A DNA stretch of 64,000 nucleotides from Closterium sp. Naga37s-1. Lineage: Eukaryota > Streptophyta > Zygnematophyceae > Desmidiales > Closteriaceae. The notes beneath the pieces were generated by a model. The model ran no database searches. It worked only from the letters and a program-made list of their open reading frames with translations, and was not told the DNA's origin. This document shows, in pieces, positions 11,200-21,004 of the stretch. A program made the position numbers and the translations under genes. Within the stretch, counting starts at the first letter, position 1. Each line of letters starts with the position of its first letter. The DNA is taken from the NCBI GenBank assembly GCA_947471745.1, contig CANJKZ010000011.1:2294001-2358000 (forward strand), written 5' to 3'.

Positions 11200-14100
11200 A
11201 TGACAGGCGATCATACTGAGGTGAGTTTGGGCTCCTCTGTGAGCATTGGAGGCTCAGAACTACAGGCCATCCTATGAGCGTTAGCACAAGCTCGGTTAAC
11301 GGCGAAACCAACAATTGGGCTTAGCGAGGCCCAACGATTCCATGGAGAAAATTATAGCACGTGGCGACTCAAGTTCATTCGTAGAGCGGAGGAAGTGGAT
11401 CTCTGGCCGCACTATCATCCCGAGGAGACAAGAGAGGGCGTCCCACCATCTGCAAAAGAAAAACCAGAAGAAAATGCGTCATTGAAAAAAAGGAGTAAGC
11501 AAGCTTTTTTCCAATTGTGTCATTCAGTTTCGGACAGCATTGGAGTGGGGCTGGATCAATTTGCGGGAGAGGAGAACTCTGCCGAACGAGCCTGGGAGTA
11601 CATGGAAGCAGCTTACCTTGGGCTTACGGATACCAACAAAGTCGCCATTCGGAAGAAGCTCCTTCTGTTGAATATGGAGCCGAGGGAGAGGGTCATTGAC
11701 TACATGAATCGATCGAAGGGGTACAATGACGACCTCAAGGCTATGGGGGCAGCTGAAACTGAAGTTGAAATGATGGGGTACATCATTAGTGGGCTGCCCA
11801 AGGAGTGGGAAGCAGAGATAGGGCTCCTAACCTGCAACCCACCCGCAAATATGACCAAGCTGTTGGAGACGCTCCAAGCTTTGGAGCGGGTGAAAGCTGA
11901 TCGGCTCAGGAAGGAGGTCAGCTTGAATGGAATGGGACCAGCCACACATGCTATGGTAAACGCAGCAGCAACAGGGAATGGATATGGAGGTTTCGGGGCG
12001 TGTTTTCAGTGTGGGAAGAAGGGTCATAAGCAGATAGACTGCTATGACAACCCAAGGAGCAGAAATTTCAAGGGGAAATGGAGCGGTCCGCAGCAGAAGG
12101 GGCTGCAGAACGTATGGCAGCAAAGTGAGGGGGAGGTTTGAGGTGATAACAAGATGCAGAGAGGCGGATTTTCAGGGGCATGTCACTATTGCCAGAAAAT
12201 TGGGCATAGGGCAGCCAACTGCTACTCGAACCCCAACAGCAGGAACTACCAAGGGGCAAACCAGCAGCAAAACAAACCAGCAGCAGCAAAAGCAAATGCA
12301 GTGAAAGCTGAAAACAGTGAAGCGGACGTCATCTTGGGAGGAGCTCACAAGGCAAACGTGGCAAGGGCATCGGGGGTGTGTTTGGTGGCAAAAGGGTTCG
12401 GTCAAGCAGCGTGGTTCATGGACATTGGGTGCACTTAGCACATGACCAATCACTGCGAGTGGCTTACAAATCTGAGGGACTCCAACGTACCATATGTGCT
12501 CTTGGGGGATGAAGGGAAGCTGATTTTGAAGGGGGAAGGAGAGTTGCTACTCCAAGGAGAGTACGGGGAGCTGAAGCTGGAAAATGTTCTCTTTGTGGAG
12601 AAGCTCTCACTGAATCTGATCAGCCAGTCTCAACTTGACAGCACGGGGTGCAAGACCTTCAGCGACAAAGGAAAGTTGTGGGTTTTCAATGAGGATTGGA
12701 AGGTGGTTGCAGAAGGGAACAGAAATCAGGGGTTGTATGAAATGAAGCTGAGGAAGAAGGGGTTGGAGGATGAGAATGCCACCAACCTGACATCACTCGA
12801 AGGGAACCTAGCTAGGGAGGAGTTGAAGGCTCGGCTTGATGGCTTACCTGTGAAGGAGCTTCAGCAGGAAGCTTCAGCCATGGTGGTTGGGGTGGAGAAA
12901 GTGGAGTTAGAAACCTTGCACAGGCGCATGGGGCATGCAAGCATGGATAGGGTCAAGGAGTTGGTCGAAAAGGGCATGGTAAAAGGTGTGGCACTGAAGG
13001 AGGGGCCTGAAAGCAAGGGAAAATGCAGTAAGTGTGTTGAAGGTAAAATCACAAAATCCCCACATCCCCACCACCAGGTGCAGGAGCCTTATGGCACCTT
13101 GGACATTGTAGCAGCCGATGTGTGGGGGCCTATGAGGACAGCGTCTCGACACGGCAGCCGCTACTTCGTTACCTTCACTGATTTGGGAACGAGGCACACA
13201 TGGGTGACGGAGCTGAAAGATAAGGCAGAAGTGTTTCCTAGCTTCGTGACTTGGATGGCGGAAGCGGAGCGGCAAAGTGGGAAGGTGCTGAAAGTTTTGA
13301 GGACAGATAATGGCGGGGAGTTTACCGGTGAGCTGTTCAACAAGTTTTTACAGAGCAAGGGTATCCGACGGCAGTTGACTGTACCCTACACTCCACAGCA
13401 TAACAACATAGCGGAGCGAGTGAATCGATCTCTACTGGACATTATGAGAAGCATGCTGGCCGACAGTGGGCTGCCACTGAAATTCTGGGGTGATGCATTG
13501 GCTATGGCTTGCTGGTCCAAGAACCGCCTACCTACCAAGGGACTTCGGGCAGATATGACTCCCCACGAGGCCTTCTATGGCAGGAAGCCGAATCTGGGGT
13601 TTGCACGGGTGTGGGGGAGTATGGTGCAATACAGGGAGCTAGCTGGTCCGGATCATAAGTTGCTGCCCAAGGCTCATTGGGGGATTAACCTCGGTACCTG
13701 CCTGGTGAGCAAGGGGTGGGTGATCAAGGATGTAATTTCAGGAAAGGTCACGATCACCCGGGATGTTGTCTTCTACGAGGAGGTGAACTACCTGCAGTGG
13801 AAGGGATTAGAGAAAGAGATTGCAGCAGCAGGGACAGCAACTACACCGAACAAGGTGGAGGATCTTTTGGAGGAAAAAGAGAGTGAGGGAGTTGGAGATG
13901 AAGGAGATGAGGAACTCGAAGATGTGGAACAGGCAGATTCAGTTGATTGGGTGTGGGAGAAGGCACCAACCAGTGAAGCAGATGAAATCAATGGAGTGGA
14001 GATAGCAGGGGAGCAGCCAAGCAATGAAGTAGCCGAGGGTGGCATTGATGAAGTGGCTGGAGAAGAGGGAGATGAAGAATCAGCGGCTGAAGGAGATAGT

Positions 14101-16017
14101 GATCTTTGGAAGCTTCTAAATAGTTATGACAGCAATGCCAAGATGAAAGAGATAGAGGACTTACTTGAGGAGGGCGCCATCGTGATTGGAATGGAAGTGA
14201 AGGGTGGAGAAGGGAAAGCATTGGCGGATTCCAGTGAGGATGAGGTCGAATCACCTGCAGAGGAGTTGGGGAGAGGAGAGAGGGTGAAGAAAGCAAACCC
14301 TCGGTATGCGCAACTGCTGATGACGTGCTGGAAGGACATTCATACCCACTTCCTACTCTCTGCCACAGCTACTGACCTAGTCTCCAATGAAGGAAAAGTG
14401 ACCCACAACCTGCCCAAAGAACCAGTGAGCATCGAGGATGCGCTAGAGGGTCCAGAAAGGGAGCAGTGGAAAGCGGCATTTGAGGAGGAGCTGAACACAT
14501 TGGCTGAAAGAGGCACATGGGAGCTCGTGCCTATGCCGGAAGGGAGGAAAGCCGTGGCGGTGAAGTGGATTTTTAAGATCAAGACCGGAGATACGGGGCA
14601 GCTGGAAAGGTTCAAAACAAGGCTTGTAGCCAAGGGATGCACTCAGGTGGAGGGGAAGGACTACAACCAGAACGAAATCTATGCTCCAGTGAGCAAGTTG
14701 ACAACGGCACGGAACTTCCTCAAGGTGGTAGCAGCAAGGAAATACTTCATGGTGCAGTTGGACATAAAAAATGCTTTCTTGTATGGGGTGCTGAAGCAGG
14801 ACATCTACCTCGAGCAACCACCAGGGCATGACGACGGCTCGGGCAGAAAATGCAAGCTCAACAAGGCACTGTATGGGCTGAAGCAAAGTCCTAGGGAGTG
14901 GTATATGGCGATGGATGAGCGGCTACTGCAAGGGGGATTTGAGAAAAGTGAGTGTGATAGGGCATTCTACTGGAAGGGAGAAGGGAAGGAGAAGGTGTTC
15001 TTTGTGCTATACGTGGATGACATCTTGGTGGCAGGGGCGTTAGAGGAGGAGGTAGAGAAGGTGTGCACTCACCTTGCGGAAGTTTTTCAAGTGAAGCAGA
15101 TTCCAAGGACCACACTCTTTCTCGGCATGAATCTGGAGAGGCGTAAGGAGGAGAAGAAGATGTTTCTGTACCAGCAGAAATATTGCAGCAGGGTGCAGCA
15201 GAGGTTTGGAAATGGCTATACGAAGGCGATTTCTACACCATTGACTGGGGTAGCTGAAAACGACGGTGAACAAGAGGAAGATGTCAACCAATGGGGTAGC
15301 AAGGAGAGGGCTCTACAGGTATACCAGTCCATGGTGGGGTCTATAATGTACCCAGTTTCATGCACACGCGTGGACATGGCATACGCAGCTAGCCACCTTG
15401 GGCAACAAGTGCAGCAGCAAGGGGAGAGAAAGTGGAGAGAGATGAGGAGGACCATCGACTACCTCCTGCAACATGAAAATGAGGGGCTGCTATTTGAAGG
15501 AGGTGAAGAGACCCTGGAGTTAGTGGGGTATGCGGATGCTTCACACGCATCCGACAAGAAAACAAGGAAGGGAGCATACGGTTACGTGTTTCTGCTCGGT
15601 GGGACAGCAATCATGTGGCAAGCGAAAAAGCTGGCTGGCATATCGCTCTCTAGTGCGGAAGCGGAGTACATGGCTCTGTTTTACGCATGCCAAGAGGGGG
15701 TTTGGCTGAGAAGGCTACTCAAGGAAATGGAAATCAAGGTGGAAGGGCCAACGGTGATTCGCACGGACAGCAAATCTGCAATCGACTTGGCTCATAACGA
15801 TAATTGGCATGGCAGAACCAAGCATATGGACGTGAAGTATCATTGGGTGCGCTCAAAGGTGAGTAGCAAGGAGTTCACGTTTGAATTCGTGCGTACAGAG
15901 GCACAGACGGCAGATTTTCTGACTAAGGTGTTACCAAGAGCTAACTTTGAGCGTTGCAAGAGAGAGGTTGGAATACGTACCTTGGCTGAATTGCAGGGGA
16001 GTGTGGAGCAGGCCTAG
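11200..16017 (+). pseudogene. copia A gag-pol polyprotein, open except for three in-frame stops
   Basis: From the ATG at 11200, one frame of about 1,605 codons reaches a TAG at 16015-16017. It is interrupted only by TGA 11275-11277, TGA 12139-12141 and TAG 12436-12438. Gag has FHGENYSTWRLKF (~11340) and two zinc knuckles, CFQCGKKGHKQIDC and CHYCQKIGHRAANC, with the second stop between them. The protease site reads WFMDIGCT, where D-S/T-G is expected, followed by the third stop. The rest is intact: LHRRMGHAS; integrase with ADVWGP, LRTDNGGEF and NNIAERVNRS; reverse transcriptase with VQLDIKNAFLYG and YVDDILVAG; and RNase H with GYADASHASD, SSAEAEYMAL and RTDSKSAIDLAHN. It is probably non-autonomous now, though much of the pol is preserved. 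Confidence 0.9.
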
Positions 16018-16075
16018 AGATGGTTCAAGGTGAAACGTACGAGGGAGAGTGCATAAGCTGGTGGTTAGCAAACCA

Positions 16076-16085
16076 CAGGGGAGAT
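16076..16085 (+). promoter_or_regulatory. polypurine tract of copia A
   Basis: CAGGGGAGAT directly abuts the right LTR at 16086; this is the plus-strand primer position. Confidence 0.75.
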
Positions 16086-16672
16086 TGTTGAAGGTGGTTA
16101 GCTAACCACGACCTAGCACAACCTGGAGCGACCTACATCGACCTAAGAAAGACCTACCTTGACGAGATGAGACTAAGGGAAGGCGAGGACCTAAGAAGAA
16201 TATAAGCTACTTATGTTGGGGCGGTGGAAGAAGGAATACGGCAGCGGCAGAACCTATGGTGAGAAACGAAGTGAAGAAGAGGAAGCGTGCAGACGTGGAG
16301 AAGGACACGGCTGAAATGTCGAGATTTCAAGTGAAGTGAAGAGAAGTCACGCCAGGTCAAAGGCGCGTCCAAGGAAGTATGAAATTCGAACTCGAGGCGC
16401 GTTCGGCGCATGGTTGGATTTGGAAATCGAGCCGAGTACAACTCAGCTCGAAATTAGGCGTGGCGCGAGGGCAAAATCAGAAATCCTTTTGCTTATAACT
16501 TGCTTTGTGTTTTCTGTTTTTGTATGTCGTCTTCAATGCAATCACTGGAACTTTCTGTCTTGATGTTTTGCAGCAAATTCCTTCACACAGTTGAGGCCAG
16601 AGCTTCCCATGCAAGCTACTAAGACTCTAATTAGTCTTCATAGTCTAGACTAAAGGCTGCGCACATACAAGA
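16086..16672 (+). repeat. right LTR of copia A
   Basis: 587 bp, same ends as the left LTR, followed by the target duplication GCCCA at 16673-16677. Confidence 0.92.
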
Positions 16673-16677
16673 GCCCA

Positions 16678-17084
16678 AGCCTGCTAAGTCCCATGGCGAC
16701 GAATACGAAGTTATGCACAGGATGCTTAAGTGTTGCAAAACGGCTGCGCTGATACTGGCGCACTAAGTAAATGAAAACGCGTTTATCAACCCGCAAATAC
16801 TCATAGAATTTGTCCTCGGTCATGGAAGTTATCAGTCGAAACCACTGCACACGTGCGTCAAGGTGGTCGCCACGCACGAACACCCGGGTCTGCCTAAGAG
16901 TGAAGGCCGCGACGAGCGTGGGGAGTGCCGTGCCAACAGCATTGAGAACGGGAAGCATCACCATCTGCAAGTACCCCTGCCATGCGATGCCGAGAAAGTG
17001 GACCAGGTGGAGGATTGTCATGCTGGGCGAATGAGGAGTATACCAGGTGTTGCCATTGGGGCTATTTTTACCCAGGTTACGCAC
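16678..17084 (-). pseudogene. PIF/Harbinger transposase, N-terminal part (split by copia A)
   Basis: The minus-strand frame contains WFRLITSMTEDKFYEYLRVD and ends NFVFVAMGLSRLG at the copia A junction. This is the N-terminal helical region of a Harbinger transposase, where ALxRLGHG-type sequence precedes the catalytic domain. When the LTR element and one copy of GCCCA are removed, SRLG runs straight into HGLTFREIGLHFG encoded at 3801 and below, without loss of frame. The translation start lies upstream, beyond 17084 or at an internal ATG; no candidate stands out. Confidence 0.82.
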
Positions 17085-17239
17085 GAGGCGCGGAAGGTCA
17101 GTTGTGTTGGAATGAACTGCTGCTGCTGCTCGCGTGGCACCAGGGTGGCGGGAAAACTTTCACGTGGCGAAAATTTTCGCCACAGTTTCCCCGTCAGCCA
17201 AAATTAGAATCTGCAAAGGGCATCTCCCAACATTACCCA

Positions 17240-18540
17240 TTCGCCACTTCATCATCCTTATCTCCAGTCAGCAAGGCACACTTCCATTTTCACCCAGTAC
17301 AAATCCTTCAATCCTCCACCTCATATCTTCTCCAATCTTCCTCAACCTTCTCCTCCACCAATCAATCCAAAGATTCCCTACCAAGCCTTAAATCAAAGCC
17401 CCATTCATTCCAATCACCAAGCCTTAATTTCAAGGCCACATTCATTCCAATCACCAAGCCTTAATTTCAAGGCCACATTCATTCCACTCACCAAGCCTTA
17501 AATTCAAGGCCACATTCATCACCCCCACCTTATCCAACTTAACCAATCACAATCATTCATCTCCTCCTCTTCTTCATCCAACCTCAAGCTCCACCAAATA
17601 CAAAACAAAGGGTCCACCCCATTCCCCTAATATACTTTACAAGCAAGTTTTTACCTAAGCTCTGCACAAGTTCTACTCCAAGCTCTCACAAGGCCACTTC
17701 AAAGTCCTCCTCCTCATGCCCAACTCCTAAGGCTCCACTCACCACCAACCTCTCCCAATCCAAGCTCATAGCCATGTTCTCCAACTCTAGAGAAGCTTAT
17801 GCTTCATAGTCTTTCTACTAGATTGTTATCAATGGTTGCTCTTTAAGTCCATCATGTACCTCCTTTGGACTAGTGCATTTTAAGTTTTGAGGCCTCAACA
17901 TCAACCTTCGACTTTCTTCTAATCAAGACTCAAGCTTCACCTTCAACACTCAAGCTTGGAGGTTCTTCTCTACACAATAAACAAGATCTACACCTCAACA
18001 CTCAAGCTTGGAGGTGCTTCTCCACTCAACAATCAAGATCTACTACTCAACAATCAAGCTTGGATCTCACTCTCCTTCCAACAATCAAGATTCACAATTC
18101 AAGCTTGGCTTCTTCAAGTTACAAAGTTCCTTCAAAATGACAAGTAAGACTCTTTAAGGTAAGTCACCTCCTCCTTTCACTCTTGTCAAGTTTCTCAATT
18201 AAAGCTCCCCTATTCAAAGCCTCTTCATTCTTATCAAGTCTCCTTTCTTCTCAAATCTTAGTTTCCATTATCAAGTTTGTTTAATTTTCAAGCTCTTTTA
18301 CCTTCTCATCAATCACCCATTCAATATCTTTCTTTCAATCAATTGTTCTCTCCCTTTAATGTTTTCATCATCTTCCTTTCAAGTTTGTTATTTTTATCCT
18401 TAACCTTATTAGCCTTTACGTTCTTACTCAATCTCTTCTTCATAGGTTTCTTTATCTTATCAATTTTGTCTTACTTCACTCTTAACTCTTTCTTCTAGGA
18501 GTTTTCTTTCTCTCTACTTGCTATTTACCCTTCCTAATCC
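17240..18540. other. AT-rich, pyrimidine-biased non-coding segment with tandem repeats
   Basis: Base composition changes sharply to A/T and C/T-rich here, unlike the GC-rich DNA on both sides. A ~37-base unit beginning ACCAAGCCTTAATTTCAAGG is repeated about 3.5 times at 17381-17525. A looser ~50-base unit containing CAACACTCAAGCTTGGAGG recurs at 17940-18110. No open frame with recognisable motifs is present. Confidence 0.55.
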
Positions 18541-19105
18541 TTTACTTCAATTTCAATAAGTTGGAGCTCTAGGCCCTTGTAAACCGAGGCGCACAATGTT
18601 GACGTGGCGCACTGTCAAGACGGGCGAGCCGGGTAACCTATGTTGTTGACGTGCGGCTCGGCGCGTTTTTACAAGTTCGAATGTCGGGGTTCGACCTTGT
18701 ATGTGTGTGTGGTTTTTTACAGTGTTGTAGACCCGAAGTTCGAACTTCAAAGACTGAAACTTGGGGTCCAAGAGTTTCTTAGTTAGGAAGGTTGCTAGGG
18801 GCAAGAAACGTGACTGGCTCGCGAACCAGGGTGTTGACCAAATCGGTGGTTTTGGGTCGCCAAGTATCAAAACCTCGCGATTGAAACCAGATCTGGAATG
18901 CAACATCAAAATTCGTTCACAAATGGTTTCGGATGGGCGCGAAATCTGTTTACGAAATCGTCACTGTTCTCGTCCAGTAATTTCGCGTGGCGAAAAATTT
19001 CCCGAAGGTTTTCGAAGTTAGGAAGTTTGAGCCAGTATCTACTGGGTCACACCCAGCCAAAGTTAGGAAGTTTGAGGCAGTTTTGGCCAGTTTGGGACTC
19101 CGGTT
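18541..19105. other. no gene recognised
   Basis: Anonymous sequence. It contains a 14-base palindrome (GAAGTTCGAACTTC, 18735-18748) and a direct repeat of GTTAGGAAGTTTGAGCCAG-like sequence near 19018 and 19062, but nothing that supports a gene. Confidence 0.4.
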
Positions 19106-19537
19106 TTAAAACCAGGGTGCACATTCAACGCGGTTCGGCTTGAGATGTTGGGAAGGGGGTTTGGAGAAAAACAGTGATTGGCTCACGAGGGGCGACAAAA
19201 AAATGATTCCGCTAGAGCTTCGGGCATTTCGTAGGTGGCGGGAGGGGGTGAAATGGCGGGAGTGGGTGAAACCGAATGGCGGGAGGGATGAAACAGATTG
19301 GCGGGAGGGGGGGGAAACGAAATTGCGGGGGAGGGGGGAAACAAAATTGCGGGGGAGGGGGGAAACGAATTTCGACGGGGAGGGGGAAATGAAATTGCGG
19401 GGGCGTGGGGAAACGAAATTGCGGGGGAGGGGGGAAACGAATTTCGACTTGAAGGGGTTGAAAGCACACCTCGTAACCCACTCAGTCAAGGGATAACATT
19501 TGATGCACATTCAGCTGAATGTGCACCCCGGTTTTAA
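19106..19537. mobile_element. small inverted-repeat element (MITE-like) upstream of the HPR gene
   Basis: A 22-base terminal sequence starting TTAAAACC and ending TGCACATTCA (19106-19127) recurs inverted at 19516-19537 with one mismatch. The right end also carries an uninterrupted 22-base palindrome (19504-19525) built from the same TGCACATTCA core. The interior holds a G-rich tandem repeat (GGGGAGGGGGGAAACGAA-like units, 19300-19450) and no coding capacity. TTAA at both ends could be a target duplication, but the flanks are too palindromic to be sure. The superfamily is not assignable. Confidence 0.55.
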
Positions 19538-19985
19538 GTTTAAAAACAAAATTTGCCCTAAAAACATAAACTTACCAGATTTCAAAGACCACACGCGCCC
19601 TTAGTTCCGGGCCTCTCGGCCCCTGGTCGGTCACCCCTCTGGCACTGTTCGGCCCCAATATGATTTTTTCCCACCTTCCTCCCTCCCAGTCACAACCAGC
19701 GAGCAGTTTTGTGGCGAGATGCAGGCCACGTGGCAGATGCTCTCTTCTGGAGGCTCACCCACCCACCCAGCCCAGCATCCACACCTGCATTCCCCCCAAC
19801 CAGGAAGTAGCACCAACAGTCAGCCACCGCAACAAAACCACTCCCGTTCCCCTACCGTACCGTTAAAGTATTTCATACCTTGCCCCACTTAAACGCTCTA
19901 GCCACGTTAGTTTTCTCGTATCGCCTGAGGAGAATTCGTTTCGCGACAAACGACCGTCCGTCTCCACAGCTGCTCTCTCCACTCC
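19538..19985 (+). promoter_or_regulatory. 5' flank and presumed promoter/5' UTR of the HPR gene
   Basis: There is no open frame of interest. The segment lies between the inverted-repeat element and the first coding ATG (19986). I do not see a clear TATA box; any core promoter must lie here because the upstream neighbour is a transposon. Confidence 0.35.
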
Positions 19986-20972
19986 ATGGCGTCTCCGAAG
20001 CTTCCCGTTCAGGTACGACGCGGAATTCAGGGCACTTAGCGACCTCGTCGTTCGCTGAATCCATCTGAGCGCAATGCTCCGTGATTCTGCTCAGTCACGA
20101 ATGTGGCTCGGCTGTGGCGGAATTTGCAGGTATTCAACCCTAATGGAAGGTTCCGCGTGGTTTCCACAAAGCCTATGCCGGGAACCAGCTGGATTGACGC
20201 GCTAGTTGCTGCAGATTGCCGACTCGAGGTGCGTAGGCCTTCAAAGTCCCTCGGCGGTACATGTCGATGCTGCTAGCCAGCAGCCAGACGAGCCGTTATC
20301 CCGCTTCACTGCTCCGCGCATCCAATGAAAGGAATTTGTTTTCCTTTTTTTAAGTTCAGTCATGACAACCAATGTTGTTTTCAGTATTTCTTCTTTTCGC
20401 GCTTCATTTTTCCATTTAATTAAGCTCGCGATTTCCCCCGTGCGACAGATCTGCACGGCGAGCAAGACGATTCTGTCGGTGGACGACATCCTGCAGCTCA
20501 TCGGCGACAGATGCGACGGCGTCATTGGCCAGGTGCTTGCAGCGAGCAGGTAGCTCAACGAGCATGTGCCTGTATCTCGAGCACATGCATGCCTATACCC
20601 ACAAGTTGCCAACAGCAGCAGCTGTTCTCCGTTCGCATAGTCGCATCTGTCGCCGATGCCCAACATGCCTTCAACATGCCCAACTCCCCAAACCAAGCTC
20701 CCACTCCCCTTCTCTCCCCCTCCGCATTCCCCTTCCGCTCCCTCGTGTCCCCCAGCTGACGGAGGAGTGGGGCGAGCGGCTGTTTGCGGCGCTGGCGCGC
20801 GCGGGGGGGCGGGCGTACAGCAACATGGCGGTGGGGTTCAACAACGTCGACGTGGACGCCGCCACGCGCCACAGCATCAGCGTCGGCAACACGCCCGTGA
20901 GTGCCGCACGCGCCCGCGAGTGGTCGCTCGCTGCTCGCCTGGCCATTCCCCTGGCGGCAGCCGTCGGTGATG

Positions 20973-21004
<32 letters not shown>

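Larger units (their letters stand above)
3807..16672 (+). mobile_element. Ty1/copia retrotransposon A, near-complete, carrying nested element B
   Basis: The element is bounded by two 587-bp LTRs that both start TGTTGAAGG and end ACAAGA, with GCCCA duplicated on each side. A methionine-tRNA-type primer binding site (TGGTATCAGAGC) lies two bases after the left LTR, and a purine tract (CAGGGGAGAT) abuts the right LTR. By eye the LTRs differ at 9 of 587 positions (~1.5%), which suggests a fairly recent insertion. It landed inside the Harbinger transposase gene. Domain order in the coding part (gag, protease, integrase, RT, RNase H) is copia. Its 5' leader holds a complete second copia element (4425-11161). 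Confidence 0.92.

Noticed and set aside
18553-18909. 118-codon minus-strand frame
   Set aside because: No motif, no neighbouring structure, and it lies in anonymous repeat-like DNA; not enough to call a gene.
19140-19537. Several overlapping frames rich in Gly/Glu/Arg or Pro/Phe/Ser
   Set aside because: They read through the G-rich tandem repeat inside the small inverted-repeat element.
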